The notes: generated by a model not told the origin, from the letters alone. A stretch of DNA of 64,000 bases from Kaistella pullorum (GCF_014837035.1 NZ_JACSPS010000002.1:449851-513850), one strand, 5' to 3'; numbered from the stretch's first letter, positions 15,188 to 25,242 are shown. Program-made: numbers and translations.

Positions 15188-17608
15188 ATGAACGAATCCG
15201 AAACCCGCGCAGAACTCATTGACCCGCACCTTCTTGAACAGGGTTGGCAGGTCGTGAAAGACAGCCGAATCCGTCGAGAATTTCCGATTTCTAAGGGCCG
15301 TTTAATTGGTTCTGGCAAAAGAGCCATGCCCGATAAGGCCGATTATATCCTGCAGTATAAGAACAGAAATGTCGCGGTCATTGAGGCAAAAGCATCTACC
15401 TGTTATTACACCGAAGGTTTAGGGCAGGCAAAGGATTATGCAGAAAGACTGAATCTGAGATTTGCCATTGCAACCAACGGCCACAAATACTATCTCGCCG
15501 ATCTCGAAGGTACAGAGAAGGATATTAATAAAGTTCCAACGCCTGAAGAGCTTTGGCAAATGCTGTATGGGCAGGAAACGCATGATCATCCCGCAGCTTT
15601 CAACTGGAAACAGAAATTCTACGACATTCCTTTTGAAACCAAGGGTGGCACTTGGGAACTTCGCTATTACCAGCAGAACGCCATCAACAAAGTACTGGAA
15701 GCCATTGCCGATGATCAGAAAAGAATTTTGCTGACATTAGCTACCGGAACCGGGAAAACTGCCATCGCTTTCCAAATCGCCTGGAAACTTTTTCACGCAA
15801 AGTGGAACATCCGAAAAGACGGATTAAGAAGTCCGCGCATCCTTTTCCTGGCAGACCGTAACATTCTTGCAGATCAGGCATTCAATGCCTTCGGTGCATT
15901 TGAGGAAGATGCTTTGGTACGGATTAAGCCGGCAGAAATAAACAAGAAAGGGCAGGTCCCGAAGAACGGCAGTATCTTCTTTACAATCTTCCAAACTTTT
16001 ATGTCCGGGAACAAAGAAACGGCCTCTTCTGCAGGGCCAATGGTAGCGGATGAAGATACCGCTTACGGCAAAAAAGGAACTCCCAATTTCGGTCAATATC
16101 CAAAAGATTACTTCGATTTTATCATCATTGACGAATGTCACCGTGGCGGCGCAAACGACGAAAGTACCTGGCGTGCAATCCTGGAATACTTTTCACCTGC
16201 TACTCAGCTCGGTCTCACCGCAACGCCAAAACGCGATGTAAACGCTGATACTTATGCATATTTCGGTAAGCCGGTGTATGTATATTCACTCAAAGAAGGG
16301 ATAAACGACGGCTTCCTCACGCCTTTTCGGGTAAAACAGATCGACACTAATATTGACGATTATATTTACATTTCTGATGATAAAATTATAGAAGGAGAAA
16401 TCGAAGAAGGAAGGGAATACAAGGAAGAAGATTTTAACAGAATCATTAAGATAAAACAGCGTGAAGAGTTTCGGGTAAAACAGTTCATGAACCAGATCAA
16501 CCAGAATGAAAAGTCTTTAGTATTCTGCGCCACCCAGGAACACGCAGCAGCCATAAGGGATTTAATAAATCAGTTCGCTGTCAGGAAAAACCCAAATTAT
16601 TGTCAGCGGGTTACCGCGAACGATGGCGATTTGGGTGAACGATACCTTAGAGAATTCCAGGACAACGAAAAAACCATTCCCACAATTCTCACAACTTCCC
16701 AGAAACTCAGCACCGGAGTAGATGCCCCGGAAATCCGGAACATTGTTCTGCTGCGCCCTGTAAATTCTATGATTGAGTTTAAACAGATTGTTGGCAGAGG
16801 CACACGCTTGAATGAGGGCAAAGACTATTTTACCATTTACGATTTTGTAAAAGCTTACAAACATTTTAGCGATCCTGAGTGGGATGGTGAACCATTGGAT
16901 CCTGTACCTCCAGATGGTGAGAAGGAAAAGCCAATCTGCAAAGAATGTGGTCAGCGACCTTGCATCTGCGCAAAACCTGATCCTGAACCGTGTGAGGTAT
17001 GCGGTTATATAGATTGCCGTTGTAATGTAAAACAGAAGATGATAGAAGTTGTTTTAGCCGATGGCAAAGTCCGTCAGTTACAGTCAATGACCACAACCTC
17101 ATTTTGGTCCGCAGACGGCACCCCAATTACAGCTTCAGAATTCCTGAAGCAGCTCTATGGCCAGTTGCCATCTTTCTTCACCAGCGAAGCCGATCTCAAA
17201 GAACAGTGGAGCGTTCCCGCAACCCGCAAAAAACTCCTGGAAAAACTTTCAGAAAAAGGCTTTACCTCAGAGCAACTCAAGGAATTTCAGATAATCCTGA
17301 AAGCCGAGAATTCTGATATTTATGACGTGCTCTCTTATGTCGCATACAATTCACAAATACTGGAACGGGTGGAACGCGTAGAGAAAGCACGATTTCAGTT
17401 TGAACATTTGGATGATAATAACCGCGACTTCCTGAATTTTGTATTAGATCAATATGTTCTTAAAGGCGTAGAGGAACTCGATGACGAAAAAATAAGTGCT
17501 TTCCTGCAATTAAAATACAACACCATCCAGGATGCTAAACATAAACTGGGAGACGTACTCACCATCAGAAACAATTTTATACAATACCAGCGTTACCTCT
17601 ATCAATAA
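15188..17608 (+). CDS. hsdR: Type I restriction endonuclease subunit, EcoEI-like
   Basis: 806 residues. The N-terminal nuclease domain has the PD-(D/E)XK core with AVIEAKAS near residues 62-69. The SF2 translocase has Walker A ATGTGKTAI (near 184), the DEAD-box-like motif IIIDECHRGG (near 312), TATPKR, and motif VI-like QIVGRGTRL. The length and the HsdR_EcoEI-type C-terminus (about 640-800) fit the smaller EcoEI/IC-like R subunits. Residues about 580-617 contain a cysteine cluster (CKECGQRPCIC, CEVCGYIDCRCN) that is probably a zinc module. It translocates and cuts unmodified DNA with HsdM and HsdS. A 114-bp gap then separates the hsd set from the next gene. Confidence 0.95.
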   Translation: MNESETRAELIDPHLLEQGWQVVKDSRIRREFPISKGRLIGSGKRAMPDKADYILQYKNRNVAVIEAKASTCYYTEGLGQAKDYAERLNLRFAIATNGHKYYLADLEGTEKDINKVPTPEELWQMLYGQETHDHPAAFNWKQKFYDIPFETKGGTWELRYYQQNAINKVLEAIADDQKRILLTLATGTGKTAIAFQIAWKLFHAKWNIRKDGLRSPRILFLADRNILADQAFNAFGAFEEDALVRIKPAEINKKGQVPKNGSIFFTIFQTFMSGNKETASSAGPMVADEDTAYGKKGTPNFGQYPKDYFDFIIIDECHRGGANDESTWRAILEYFSPATQLGLTATPKRDVNADTYAYFGKPVYVYSLKEGINDGFLTPFRVKQIDTNIDDYIYISDDKIIEGEIEEGREYKEEDFNRIIKIKQREEFRVKQFMNQINQNEKSLVFCATQEHAAAIRDLINQFAVRKNPNYCQRVTANDGDLGERYLREFQDNEKTIPTILTTSQKLSTGVDAPEIRNIVLLRPVNSMIEFKQIVGRGTRLNEGKDYFTIYDFVKAYKHFSDPEWDGEPLDPVPPDGEKEKPICKECGQRPCICAKPDPEPCEVCGYIDCRCNVKQKMIEVVLADGKVRQLQSMTTTSFWSADGTPITASEFLKQLYGQLPSFFTSEADLKEQWSVPATRKKLLEKLSEKGFTSEQLKEFQIILKAENSDIYDVLSYVAYNSQILERVERVEKARFQFEHLDDNNRDFLNFVLDQYVLKGVEELDDEKISAFLQLKYNTIQDAKHKLGDVLTIRNNFIQYQRYLYQ

Positions 17609-17722
17609 CTATTTGTTATAATAATTATAGGCGGTGGTTAAAATTTTCACCTTAACATGAAATAATCCCATTTCCATTTTTTTTAATTGCCATAATTACT
17701 AAAATAAAACACAATAAAACAT

Positions 17723-18883
17723 ATGAACTACGAACTACTAATTATGATTGCAGCTGCAGCAATAATGCTCGCTTTCATTCTTTATTATGAAAATATTATC
17801 TCACGTGCGAAATCTCCAAAACTACGCCTGGAGATTAATTATTACGAACTCGAAAATGCTCCTTCTACCTTTGTAACAATAGGTCTATTAGGTACTTGTG
17901 CAGGTATATTCTTGGGCCTACTTAATTTTGAAACAGACGCTGGCCAGATAAAAGAAAGCGTCAAAGAACTCCTCTCGGGATTAAGATTTGCTTTCTTAGT
18001 TACCATTGTTGGTCTCATTTTGTCACTCTTCTATAAACAACGCGTAAATAGAATTTTGAACTTGTATGGGGATATTCAGCCACCTGAATCTCCGGAATTC
18101 GCAGAGATGAAAAAAACCAACGCACTTCTATTAGGATTGGGACACGGAATTGATAAATTAAACCGCGCTTTTTCTGATGATTTAATTTCCAAAATTCAAG
18201 AATCCAATAAAAAATTAGCAGACAATCTTTCAAAGTTTGGTGAAAATTTAGCAACCTCAAATCATGATGCATTAATTGAAGCTTTGCAAGAAGTTATTTC
18301 GGATCTGAATTCAAGTTTCAGAGATACCCTGGGCCTATTAGTAAAGCAGAATTTTTCTGAACTTACCAACTCGATTGATAGTCTTAATAATTGGCAAAAA
18401 GAGAACAAAGCGTATATTGAAAATTTCGCGCAGCGGTATGAAAACATTGTACAGCACACGGAGGACATGAATACAAACCTGGAAAACATCGTTAACACAA
18501 ACGCCAATTTGCTATCTCAGAACAGTACTCTTCATGACATTATTGATGCCCTTAATTCTGTAATGGTCAAAGATGAGCGTTTCGTAGAAATTACTTCAAA
18601 TCTTTCAGAGGCTTCTTCAACCATCAAAACAAGTGTACTCGAATTTAATAAAGAATTACAGACCACAAGAAAGCAATTGCAGGCAATTGCTAATCTTAGG
18701 GTGAATATTGAGCTTTTGATTTCCAAACTCGCAGATTTGAAGCAAATAGATACCGACGAAGAAAGGCTTTATGTGCAAGGCATATCTCAAACTATGGCAT
18801 CAATGGATGAAATGTTTAAAAAACATTACGAAGCAATACCTAAATTGATCAATCAAAATATAAAATCTTTAGCAAATGGCTAG
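17723..18883 (+). CDS. ZorA-like MotA/TolQ/ExbB proton-channel protein
   Basis: 386 residues. An N-terminal helix (ELLIMIAAAAIMLAFILYY) and two further helices near 50-68 and 90-108 carry the MotA/ExbB-like core TIGLLGTCAGIFLGLLNF and LLSGLRFAFLVTIVGLILS. The remaining 270 residues are a long, mostly coiled-coil cytosolic tail. This layout is that of ZorA, the stator-like ion channel of Zorya anti-phage systems, whose tail passes the signal to effectors. The tail is clearly shorter than in the type I ZorA of E. coli (protein of roughly 700 residues). It overlaps the ZorB-like gene by 8 bp. MotA of a flagellum is unlikely: no flagellar gene is present and the effectors alongside are nucleases. 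Confidence 0.82.
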   Translation: MNYELLIMIAAAAIMLAFILYYENIISRAKSPKLRLEINYYELENAPSTFVTIGLLGTCAGIFLGLLNFETDAGQIKESVKELLSGLRFAFLVTIVGLILSLFYKQRVNRILNLYGDIQPPESPEFAEMKKTNALLLGLGHGIDKLNRAFSDDLISKIQESNKKLADNLSKFGENLATSNHDALIEALQEVISDLNSSFRDTLGLLVKQNFSELTNSIDSLNNWQKENKAYIENFAQRYENIVQHTEDMNTNLENIVNTNANLLSQNSTLHDIIDALNSVMVKDERFVEITSNLSEASSTIKTSVLEFNKELQTTRKQLQAIANLRVNIELLISKLADLKQIDTDEERLYVQGISQTMASMDEMFKKHYEAIPKLINQNIKSLANG

Positions 18884-19583
18884 ACCTCGTTCTAAAAGCG
18901 ATCACAATTTTATTGCTTACTCCGATATTATGACAGGGTTGGCGATAATATTTTTATTTATAGCGGTAGCATACATATTAGAGGGTATTTCAGACAAAAT
19001 TATTAAAGATGATATATACAATTCTATTGGCGAAGACCTCAAAAAAGATTTTAAAAGCAAAAATGTTGAACTGGACGCAGATATGTCTCTCAAATTCCTA
19101 CAGGATAGTATCAATAAATCAGACGAGCTTTTTACAATCGGGTCAGCTGAGATGACGCCATCTTTTAAATACAAGGTTGCAGAAATCTGGCCTAAATACC
19201 AGCAAATTCTTCTGGATAAAAAAAATCTGCCATACATAAGTGAAATAAGAATTGAAGGCCATACCGACACCATTGCGCCAAAGAAAGATCAAATGGAAAG
19301 TTACTTATATAACCTTCAACTATCATCTGCACGCGCACAATCAGTACTTTCTTTTATTAGATCTTTAGATTCGTATAAATCTTTACCTGAAGAAAACCGG
19401 TCAAAGCTGGACTTTTTGCTTACATCAAATGGGATGTCCTTTTCGAGAACGCTTAATAGTAAAGGAGAAATTTCTACGCTAAGTGAAACAGATAAATCAA
19501 TTGATTTGAATAAATCTCGAAGAGTAGAATTTAAAATAAACACGTCGAATCAGGAATTACAAAAAACCCTAACAGAAAAATGA
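18876..19583 (+). CDS. ZorB-like MotB/OmpA-domain protein
   Basis: 235 residues. A short cytosolic start leads into one membrane helix with the ion-binding aspartate D17 in FIAYSDIMTGLAIIFLFI, equivalent to MotB D32. The periplasmic C-terminus is an OmpA/MotB peptidoglycan-binding domain: EIRIEGHTDTIAP, LQLSSARAQSVLSFI and SRRVEFKI. Such a protein pairs with ZorA to form a peptidoglycan-anchored, ion-driven unit. ExbD/TolR lack this large OmpA domain, which favours ZorB. It overlaps the upstream gene by 8 bp and the downstream HNH gene by 4 bp, so the three are translationally coupled. Confidence 0.85.
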   Translation: MARPRSKSDHNFIAYSDIMTGLAIIFLFIAVAYILEGISDKIIKDDIYNSIGEDLKKDFKSKNVELDADMSLKFLQDSINKSDELFTIGSAEMTPSFKYKVAEIWPKYQQILLDKKNLPYISEIRIEGHTDTIAPKKDQMESYLYNLQLSSARAQSVLSFIRSLDSYKSLPEENRSKLDFLLTSNGMSFSRTLNSKGEISTLSETDKSIDLNKSRRVEFKINTSNQELQKTLTEK

Positions 19584-20323
19584 TATACGATTTCAGAAAG
19601 GGAAAATCTGCACTGTATTTTTCTTCTTTATTAGCGGTCGACTATGAATACGATGTTCAGGACTTTATCTTGTCAAATTCTACTTTAGAACATGATCATA
19701 TCGGCTATTATCGTGTGTCAAAAAAAAATGGTTTCGTCCGCTTAGGAAGTTTTCTTCCAGAATATAAAGATATTCAGTTCAAGAGAACTCCTGCGTTCCA
19801 TATCCACGATTGTCAAACCACGGATAGGCTTGGGCGTCGTATGAAAGTTACCAATTCCGCTAGGAATACTTATTGGTCACTAGATAAACAAAAAGAGGTC
19901 GAAGCCGATCTTGAAATTTGTTGGGAATGTCTGAAAAAACTCCGTCGGGAATATAAGATCTCAATGGGGCTCAACACTTTTAATAATTTCGTCCTTAGTC
20001 TTGAAGAAAATCCACGCACTAAACAGACTATAGTGGATGGCAACGGCTATACTATTAACTGGAAGCAGTTGTCATTTTGCTACAGAGATTTTAGGCGGTT
20101 CACATGTGAAAAGTGTGGTTTCAAAGCCAAAAACGAAGCCGAGCAAAGATTCCTTCATTCACATCACCGTAACGGTATAAAAACAGACAATAATAGATCA
20201 AATTTACAATGCTTGTGTGTAAAATGTCATTCAAATGTCGATGATCATCACCGTGCAAAATTTTCACTCGAAGGGCTATCGCTATTGTTGGACTTTGAAC
20301 AGCATATTAATACGGCAACCTAG
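19580..20323 (+). CDS. HNH endonuclease, candidate Zorya effector (ZorE-like position)
   Basis: 247 residues. The C-terminal HNH domain keeps C176/C179 (CEKC), the HHRNG core at 195-199, N208 and C213/C216-H217 (CLCVKCH), that is, zinc ligands plus catalytic histidine. The N-terminal 170 residues hold another likely metal cluster, HIHDC (74-78) and CWEC (114-117). In type II Zorya the ZorAB pair is followed by ZorE, an HNH nuclease, and this gene occupies the same place. It overlaps ZorB-like by 4 bp. Whether it cuts or nicks DNA, and which DNA, is unknown. Orthology to ZorE is inferred from domain and position. Confidence 0.8.
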   Translation: MIYDFRKGKSALYFSSLLAVDYEYDVQDFILSNSTLEHDHIGYYRVSKKNGFVRLGSFLPEYKDIQFKRTPAFHIHDCQTTDRLGRRMKVTNSARNTYWSLDKQKEVEADLEICWECLKKLRREYKISMGLNTFNNFVLSLEENPRTKQTIVDGNGYTINWKQLSFCYRDFRRFTCEKCGFKAKNEAEQRFLHSHHRNGIKTDNNRSNLQCLCVKCHSNVDDHHRAKFSLEGLSLLLDFEQHINTAT

Positions 20324-20356
20324 ATTATATTGTATAATATTTCGCAATTTTACAAA

Positions 20357-23300
20357 ATGGAGCTTTCTTTACCTTTCTTAAAGGAATTACAAAACAGACT
20401 AAAAGTTGGTAACAGGTTATCAACTCATTTAAATGCTATCCCTAAAAAATCAAATTATAAACTCGATTTTTCTTTATTATCAGCCATCGATCAAAATATG
20501 CCTCAAGACTTCCTGGAAACATTATTTTCTAAAGGAAAATTTAGGTTTGAAATTTCGTGGAAGGATAAGGAAATTGATCTATTTAATTTATCCGTGGGCG
20601 AGCATAAAAAGTTTTCTGCAATCAGTAAAATTTTTACTAGTCTATTAAATCAGGTTACCGTAATTAAGGAAGAACGAGGTGTTGAAACTTTTGGTTTTGG
20701 TTTCCCGTTGCTCATAAGGCGAAATAGAACTGATAAAAAGCTTACAGTGGCACCGCTAATTATTTGGAAACTCAAGGTAGAACGTTCGAAGAAAAATGAT
20801 GCCTGGATAATTTCTAGAGAACCGGATTCGGATATCTATCTAAATGAAGTTTTGGATAATCATCTCCAGGCTGATGGTGGTATATTTCTGGATCCGTTGA
20901 GCGCTGATTTGGTAGGAGATGGTTTAATTACAAAGGAGGAGCTTTACGATGTTTGTACCGCAGTCCTTAAAAAGACGAATGTATCAAAAATTGCTAATCT
21001 TGAGAATAATCTTAAGAAAATATTTAGTGAAATTACGCCAATATTATCAGAAGAGGAATATGAAGATCTTCCTCTGAATGATACAAATAGCTTTCTTACA
21101 TATTCCGGCTTATTTTCATATTTTGAAATTCAGAAGCAGAATATCATTAAGGATTACGATGCATTACTGTCATTGGAAGGAGCAGAACTAGTACAAGGCC
21201 ACCCGGAAGGAAATGTTTTCCAGTCGTTAACTTCTATACCCACGGATCCTTCGCAGCAGAGTTTTTTAAATTCCATAGATAAAATACGCCATCTGGTAAT
21301 TCAGGGGCCTCCAGGTACTGGCAAGAGCCAGACGCTTACTGCTTTGTTAGTAAATGCAATGGAAAATGGTAAAAAGACAATTGTAGTCTGTGAAAAACAC
21401 ACAGCATTAGATGTACTTCATAAATCTTTGGATAGAGTAGGCTTATCGTCCCATGTCGCTCTTATTAACGATGCATCTGAAAGGAGACAGACTATAGTCT
21501 CCGCTGCTAGAAGCCGTGTTAATAATCTTCACCGCCTATCTTCTACCTACGCTAATGGTCCTTTAAAGTACAAGGCACAACTCAAAAATATCAAGGCAGC
21601 AATTGATAGAATCAACCAACAGCATAAAAGTTTAGATGTTAAAATGCTGGAATTATACTCTTGGTCAGATATTGTAGGTAAATATTTAAAAAATCATCGT
21701 TTTAATGATGCCCAGAAAGTTGCATTCCCTCTTAATATGGCATTTGCTTTTACCTATGAGGAATATGATGAATGGCGCACACTTTTGCAAAAAGGTCAAC
21801 AATTGTATGCAGATTATACTTCTTCTGGTGAAATCACCTTGCTCACGCGAGAAAGTTTTTTAAATAATAGCTTCTACAGTTTTGAGGAAGAATTAGAAAC
21901 CGCTTTCGAAGCCTACGATCAAAGTTTAAATAAAATCAGCGAACTTAAAAATCAACTTTATAACCAGTTTATCGTACAACGCAACAAAAAACTTTATGCA
22001 CAAAAAGACATAATAGACGCGTCACTTTCTAAGCTGCGCACCAATGTTTTAAATGTTTATGCATTAATTTCCACTCACAAAGTAAAATTTACAGAAAACA
22101 ATAAAGCGGATTTTGATCGGGATATTTCTCGTTTTAGTGATATAGTGACCAGTCTTCAGAATATATGGAATCGAAATCAGAAAAAACCAGATTTTTTAAA
22201 TGAACAAACGCAGAGGTCCTTTGGTTTTAAAATAGGCAGTTGGTTTTCCAGTGAAAAAAAATCCATACTCTCCGATGTCAAACAGTTCAATGAATTATAT
22301 GACGCGTTATCATTTTCCGTTTCTACTTCTCCGAACTTTGATGGATTAGAACCTGCTCAGGACATCTCCTTAAATGTTAAAAGCTTTAATAATTTTAATA
22401 GTAGTTACACTTCTGCGATCTCCGAATTTACCCGCAAATCGGAAAAGGGATTTAATTCCCTTGATTTACCTTATTTATCAACGCTAACAGATTCTGCAGG
22501 AATAATAGGACATCTGCAGCTATTACTACAGCGAAATTTTCTGTCGGTTAATCAGAAAAAACTGTTAGATGATTTAATTTCGGATATAAATAATTTCTTC
22601 GCCTCACAAGAATTAAATTGGCTGGAGTTGACCTCGGCTCTAAATCATTCGCCGGATTTTAAATTTGATTTCGAGTATAATTCAAAATTGGTTGACAACG
22701 AAAAACAGATAAGTAAAATTGAAAAACGTATTGCAACTGTTGTTGAAAGCATACAATCCAAAATTGATTTTGAGTTTCTCAACGCGGATATTTTAAAGGA
22801 TAAGGATTTGTTCTCACATCTAGAGATTTATCGTGAGCTTGTTGAGGCCTATGATTCTTTAACTTCTAAGATATTATCGGATAATTATATTTCAAATTGC
22901 ACTTTACCTGTTAATATAAATGCTTTTATAGATTACGTTAATAACCTGATTAATCAAAAACGTGCCTTATACGATGAGCATCCAAGTGCTTTATCAAATT
23001 CTTACAAATGGATAAATTTCAATGAAGGTTTGAATGAAAGCCAGAAAAAAGTTATTGCTAATGTTAAGACTGAAGAAAACTGGGAATATTCATTTTTAAT
23101 GTTTTATTTTGATCGCTTATTGAAGAAAAATGCATCTGATGATCTTCCAACGGATGAAATCTTTTTAAATGATTATAAAAAGAAAATTATTAATGTCGAG
23201 GAAACGCAGATTTCTAGCATCAATGATTTTTGGTATAAAAAACAGCGCGATGCGGTTTCACGTTTCAATAGTGCTTCACCGTATTTCCAGTTTAATAATC

Positions 23301-25204
23301 TCTATAACCTGCGGGGTGCAGCCGGCAACCGACGATATTCACTCAGAAATCTAATTGAACACAATTGTGACTTGTTCACCGACCTACATCCGATAATTCT
23401 TACAACTCCAGATGTGGCGTCAACACTTTTTAGAGAAAAGAACGGCTACTTTGACTTTGTTGTATTTGATGAAGCAAGTCAGTTACGGCTAGAAGATAAT
23501 TTGCCGGCTATGCTTAAGGGAAAACAAATTATAATTGCTGGCGACGAACATCAGATGCCACCATCAAGCTTCTTTGAAAAAAAACTAATTGCAGGCTTGT
23601 TGGAAAGTGAGGAGGAAGATGAGGAAGAGAGTTTTGCGATAAAGGATAAAAGTTCAGTTGAAGCTGGCTTGCTCTCATCAATCTCACTATTGGACGCAGT
23701 ATCAGAACTCAATTTTAAAAACCAGCATTTAAATTTTCACTATAGATCTAGACATCCTTTTCTTATTGACTTTAGTAATTACGCTTTCTACGGTCAAAAG
23801 CTTGTTCCTCTCCCGGTTGCGGTAGAATATACACCGATAAAATACATACATGTCGGAGGTATTTATGAGTCCAACACAAATGACAAGGAAGCTGAAGTCG
23901 TCATGTCAATTTTAAAAAATAATATTCATAAAGATTCTCAGGGGAAATACCCGTCCGTAGGGATTGCAACTTTTAATATTAAGCAGCGTGATTTAATAAA
24001 AACGAAAATCCTTGAACTCAAAAAAGTAGATCGCGATAGAGATTTTATTAAGAAAATTGAGAGATTGGAATCCGATGGTCTCTTCATAAAAAATCTTGAA
24101 AATATCCAGGGTGATGAAAGAGATGTAATCATTATGTCGACGACATATGGTCCAGATGAGGAAGGCAAATTTCATCAGAGGTTTGGTCAATTAAATAATT
24201 CAAAAGGTTACAAATTGCTGAACGTTATTGTTACGAGAGCAAAATACAAAAACTACATTGTAACTTCAATTCCGGAAGAGCACATAGGTAATTACCAGTC
24301 ATATTTGAAAACGACGGGCACCAATCACGGTAAAGCACCACTCTACGCATATCTCGCATATGCAAAAGCGGTCAGTGAAAAAAATGAAGACTTACGAAAA
24401 TCTGTTCTTCAGGCCTTAGCGCTTAACAATCCTGCATCTTCAGAAAGTATCTCTGCAATTGAGGATAAATTAGAATCTATTTTTGAAGAGGAAGTATATA
24501 CTCGCCTTCGCGAAACTGAGTTGCGGGATTTTATAGAGCTGCAATATAAAGTAGGAGGGTTCAGAATTGATATGGTAATTGATTTAAAAATGCCTGGCAT
24601 TCCCAAAATTGCACTTGAATGTGATGGTGCGAAATTTCATTCTAGTGAAGAAGCGTATTTGTACGATTTTCATCGCCAGAAAATATTAGAATCCCATGGG
24701 TTTATATTTCACCGTATTTGGGGAACTAATTGGTGGCGCAATCCTGATTACGAAATACAAAAGTTGCTAGAATTTGTGAATAATGTAAAAACTCCAAAAT
24801 CTGGTGATCTGTTTGCAAATTCAGACCTTTCAGAAGGAATTTACAGTGAAGATATCATCATTTCAATCGAAGAACCAGAGATACTTTTAGATAGTGCGAG
24901 TCCTTCTGTAGAAAATATAGATTCTCTTTACCCTGAAGAGGATATAATTTTAGTCGATACGGAATTACAAAAGATCGAAATTGGCTCTTACGTTACAATC
25001 AATTATATCAATCAAAAGCAAATTTTACAATTTAAAATTGTAAGTCCGAAAACTGCCGCCAACGAAGCAAATCCAAAGATTAGAGAAGTTCTTTTTAACA
25101 GTCCGTTAGGCAAAGCAGTAATGGGTAAAACAGTCGGGGATAGTGCAAGTATCGAAGGGGTTGATAATATTGTTGAAATTCTAGAAATATCTTACCACTC
25201 GTAA
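20357..25204 (+). CDS. Giant SF1 helicase with Vsr-like nuclease and GreA/GreB-like C-terminus
   Basis: 1615 residues from the ATG at 20357; a TTG at 20330 would add nine residues, but I prefer the ATG. An N-terminal region of about 300 residues is followed by Walker A IQGPPGTGKSQT (near 314) and a long coiled insertion (about 400-950). The second helicase half has VVFDEASQ (near 1034), GDEHQMPP, NFHYRSRHP, NIQGDERDVIIMS and NVIVTRAKYKNY, as in UPF1/Dna2-type SF1 helicases. A Vsr/MTES_1575-type nuclease follows near 1395-1480: FRIDMVID, ALECDGAKFHSS, RQKILESHGFIFHRIWG. The last 80 residues, with SPLGKAVMGKTVGDSASI, match the C-terminal fold of GreA/GreB elongation factors. It lies 33 bp after the HNH gene, probably the same operon. 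Confidence 0.88.
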   Translation: MELSLPFLKELQNRLKVGNRLSTHLNAIPKKSNYKLDFSLLSAIDQNMPQDFLETLFSKGKFRFEISWKDKEIDLFNLSVGEHKKFSAISKIFTSLLNQVTVIKEERGVETFGFGFPLLIRRNRTDKKLTVAPLIIWKLKVERSKKNDAWIISREPDSDIYLNEVLDNHLQADGGIFLDPLSADLVGDGLITKEELYDVCTAVLKKTNVSKIANLENNLKKIFSEITPILSEEEYEDLPLNDTNSFLTYSGLFSYFEIQKQNIIKDYDALLSLEGAELVQGHPEGNVFQSLTSIPTDPSQQSFLNSIDKIRHLVIQGPPGTGKSQTLTALLVNAMENGKKTIVVCEKHTALDVLHKSLDRVGLSSHVALINDASERRQTIVSAARSRVNNLHRLSSTYANGPLKYKAQLKNIKAAIDRINQQHKSLDVKMLELYSWSDIVGKYLKNHRFNDAQKVAFPLNMAFAFTYEEYDEWRTLLQKGQQLYADYTSSGEITLLTRESFLNNSFYSFEEELETAFEAYDQSLNKISELKNQLYNQFIVQRNKKLYAQKDIIDASLSKLRTNVLNVYALISTHKVKFTENNKADFDRDISRFSDIVTSLQNIWNRNQKKPDFLNEQTQRSFGFKIGSWFSSEKKSILSDVKQFNELYDALSFSVSTSPNFDGLEPAQDISLNVKSFNNFNSSYTSAISEFTRKSEKGFNSLDLPYLSTLTDSAGIIGHLQLLLQRNFLSVNQKKLLDDLISDINNFFASQELNWLELTSALNHSPDFKFDFEYNSKLVDNEKQISKIEKRIATVVESIQSKIDFEFLNADILKDKDLFSHLEIYRELVEAYDSLTSKILSDNYISNCTLPVNINAFIDYVNNLINQKRALYDEHPSALSNSYKWINFNEGLNESQKKVIANVKTEENWEYSFLMFYFDRLLKKNASDDLPTDEIFLNDYKKKIINVEETQISSINDFWYKKQRDAVSRFNSASPYFQFNNLYNLRGAAGNRRYSLRNLIEHNCDLFTDLHPIILTTPDVASTLFREKNGYFDFVVFDEASQLRLEDNLPAMLKGKQIIIAGDEHQMPPSSFFEKKLIAGLLESEEEDEEESFAIKDKSSVEAGLLSSISLLDAVSELNFKNQHLNFHYRSRHPFLIDFSNYAFYGQKLVPLPVAVEYTPIKYIHVGGIYESNTNDKEAEVVMSILKNNIHKDSQGKYPSVGIATFNIKQRDLIKTKILELKKVDRDRDFIKKIERLESDGLFIKNLENIQGDERDVIIMSTTYGPDEEGKFHQRFGQLNNSKGYKLLNVIVTRAKYKNYIVTSIPEEHIGNYQSYLKTTGTNHGKAPLYAYLAYAKAVSEKNEDLRKSVLQALALNNPASSESISAIEDKLESIFEEEVYTRLRETELRDFIELQYKVGGFRIDMVIDLKMPGIPKIALECDGAKFHSSEEAYLYDFHRQKILESHGFIFHRIWGTNWWRNPDYEIQKLLEFVNNVKTPKSGDLFANSDLSEGIYSEDIIISIEEPEILLDSASPSVENIDSLYPEEDIILVDTELQKIEIGSYVTINYINQKQILQFKIVSPKTAANEANPKIREVLFNSPLGKAVMGKTVGDSASIEGVDNIVEILEISYHS

Positions 25205-25242
25205 TAACCATACCTCAATTAATAATATCATACTCTAATATT

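Noticed and set aside
17723-19583. MotA/MotB flagellar stator or ExbB/ExbD-TolQ/TolR pair
   Set aside because: No flagellar or TonB gene is near and flavobacteria lack flagella. The second protein has a full OmpA domain, unlike ExbD/TolR, and HNH and helicase genes overlap or follow closely, which fits Zorya.
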